NCBI GenBank assembly: GCA_021295935.1
Contig: JAGWBL010000049.1
Span: 4,386 to 11,491 of the forward strand
Direction of reading: 5' to 3'
Source: Pseudomonadales bacterium
GTDB taxonomy: Bacteria > Pseudomonadota > Gammaproteobacteria > Pseudomonadales > Azotimanducaceae
Length of the DNA: 7,106 nt
Part shown: positions 6,637 to 7,106 of the stretch, piece after piece
Layout: each line of letters starts with the position of its first letter
How positions within the stretch are numbered: the stretch's first letter is position 1
Translations under genes and position numbers: made by a program
The notes under the pieces: model-generated
Databases searched by the model: none
What the model was told of the DNA's origin: nothing
What the model saw: only the letters and a program-made list of their open reading frames with translations

Positions 6637-6656
6637 GCCTCGAGAGCAGACGAGGC
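6637..6656 (-). terminator. Small hairpin just after the GPP34 gene
   Basis: GCCTCG (6637-6642) and CGAGGC (6651-6656) form a 6-bp GC-rich stem with an 8-nt loop three nt beyond the GPP34 stop codon. No U-tract follows on the minus strand, so termination here is only a possibility. Confidence 0.25.
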
Positions 6657-6659
6657 TCC

Positions 6660-7106
6660 TTAGTAGAACTGGCTCTGGGAGGCGGTTGCCATCGCCACCT
6701 CGATTTCATTGATGGCAGCGATCATCGCCCGCCCGATCAGGTCCATTTGCCGAACCTGCGCCACTCTAGGCTCGATGCGTTCGTAGGCACGTTCGGAGAG
6801 AAGCAGGCGAAGCAACCCGCAAGCGTCCGCCAGCGCGATCAAGGCGATGTCGTGCGGATCCGGGATCTTGTTTCCGTACAGCACTTCCATGATGCGCAGC
6901 TTGACTTCCCGTTCCGCAGTTCCGTCCACCAACGGGTACCGCCGAGACTTGAAGACCCAGAGCATGCGTCCCTCCCGACTCTCGAGAATGCCCCGGTCGA
7001 TCAAGCTCTGAAGCATCTCCTCGCGAATCGTCTCCGCATCCGTTGCCACACGCTCAAGCCAGTAGCGCGCGTCGTACTTGTCGCCATGTTGAGTGATGTC
7101 GCGCAA
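6660..7106 (-). CDS. GPP34 (GOLPH3-like) domain protein, C-terminal part
   Basis: The frame is open to the window edge, so the 5' end is missing; 148 residues and a TAA stop are visible. The sequence fits the C-terminal half of the GPP34 domain: a helix ending in REEMLQSLIDRGILESREGR, an aromatic/basic beta segment (WVFKSRRYPLVD), a helix with REVKLRIMEVLYG, the family-typical PDPHDIALIALADACGLLRLLL, and a closing helical segment around 115-138. In eukaryotes, GOLPH3/Vps74 binds phosphatidylinositol-4-phosphate on Golgi membranes. The role of the bacterial members is not established, and lipid binding here would be inference. The first codon in view is TTG, but it should not be taken as the start because the N-terminal half of the domain is absent. 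It is followed by the DUF1761 gene after 84 nt. Confidence 0.8.
   Translation of the reverse strand: MRDITQHGDKYDARYWLERVATDAETIREEMLQSLIDRGILESREGRMLWVFKSRRYPLVDGTAEREVKLRIMEVLYGNKIPDPHDIALIALADACGLLRLLLSERAYERIEPRVAQVRQMDLIGRAMIAAINEIEVAMATASQSQFY

Overview
The window is about 7.1 kb of gene-dense, moderately GC-rich bacterial DNA. Every gene I can support lies on the minus strand, so the window reads from right to left. Nothing in it fixes the phylum. A SUF system that combines an A-type carrier, the long form of SufT and SufE is more typical of Gram-negative lineages than of Firmicutes or Actinobacteria, which usually pair SufS with SufU. Start codons are mixed: ATG in sufB, sufD, sufA and the DUF1761 gene; GTG in sufS, sufT and sufE; TTG in sufC.

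Right end (5907-7106). The 3' part of a GPP34 (GOLPH3-like) domain gene enters from the window edge. A small four-helix membrane protein gene of the DUF1761 type follows. Next comes a 276-nt stretch with no gene (5907-6182). It holds two perfect inverted repeats and a 14-bp GC-rich palindrome, and it separates these genes from the SUF cluster.

Centre and left (1-5906). A complete SUF iron-sulfur cluster assembly operon is transcribed in the order sufB-sufC-sufD-sufS-sufA-sufT-sufE. SufS with SufE mobilises sulfur from cysteine. SufB, SufC and SufD form the ATP-driven scaffold. SufA carries clusters onward. SufT is an accessory maturation factor with a DUF59 (MIP18) domain. Coupling is tight: 4-nt overlaps at sufB/sufC and sufC/sufD, a 12-nt gap at sufD/sufS, an 11-nt overlap at sufA/sufT and an 8-nt gap at sufT/sufE. 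The only sizeable gap is 111 nt between sufS and sufA. No Rrf2/IscR-type regulator gene is present. sufE runs off the left edge.

The main surprise is sufC. Its reading frame is broken by a single in-frame TAA at codon 196. The remaining 53 codons, including the ABC H-loop histidine and the normal C-terminus, continue in the same frame and end exactly at the sufD start. This is either a sequence error, a recent nonsense mutation in a normally indispensable gene, or (less likely) a readthrough site. I found no mobile element, CRISPR array, tRNA or rRNA, and no convincing undescribed system beyond these points.
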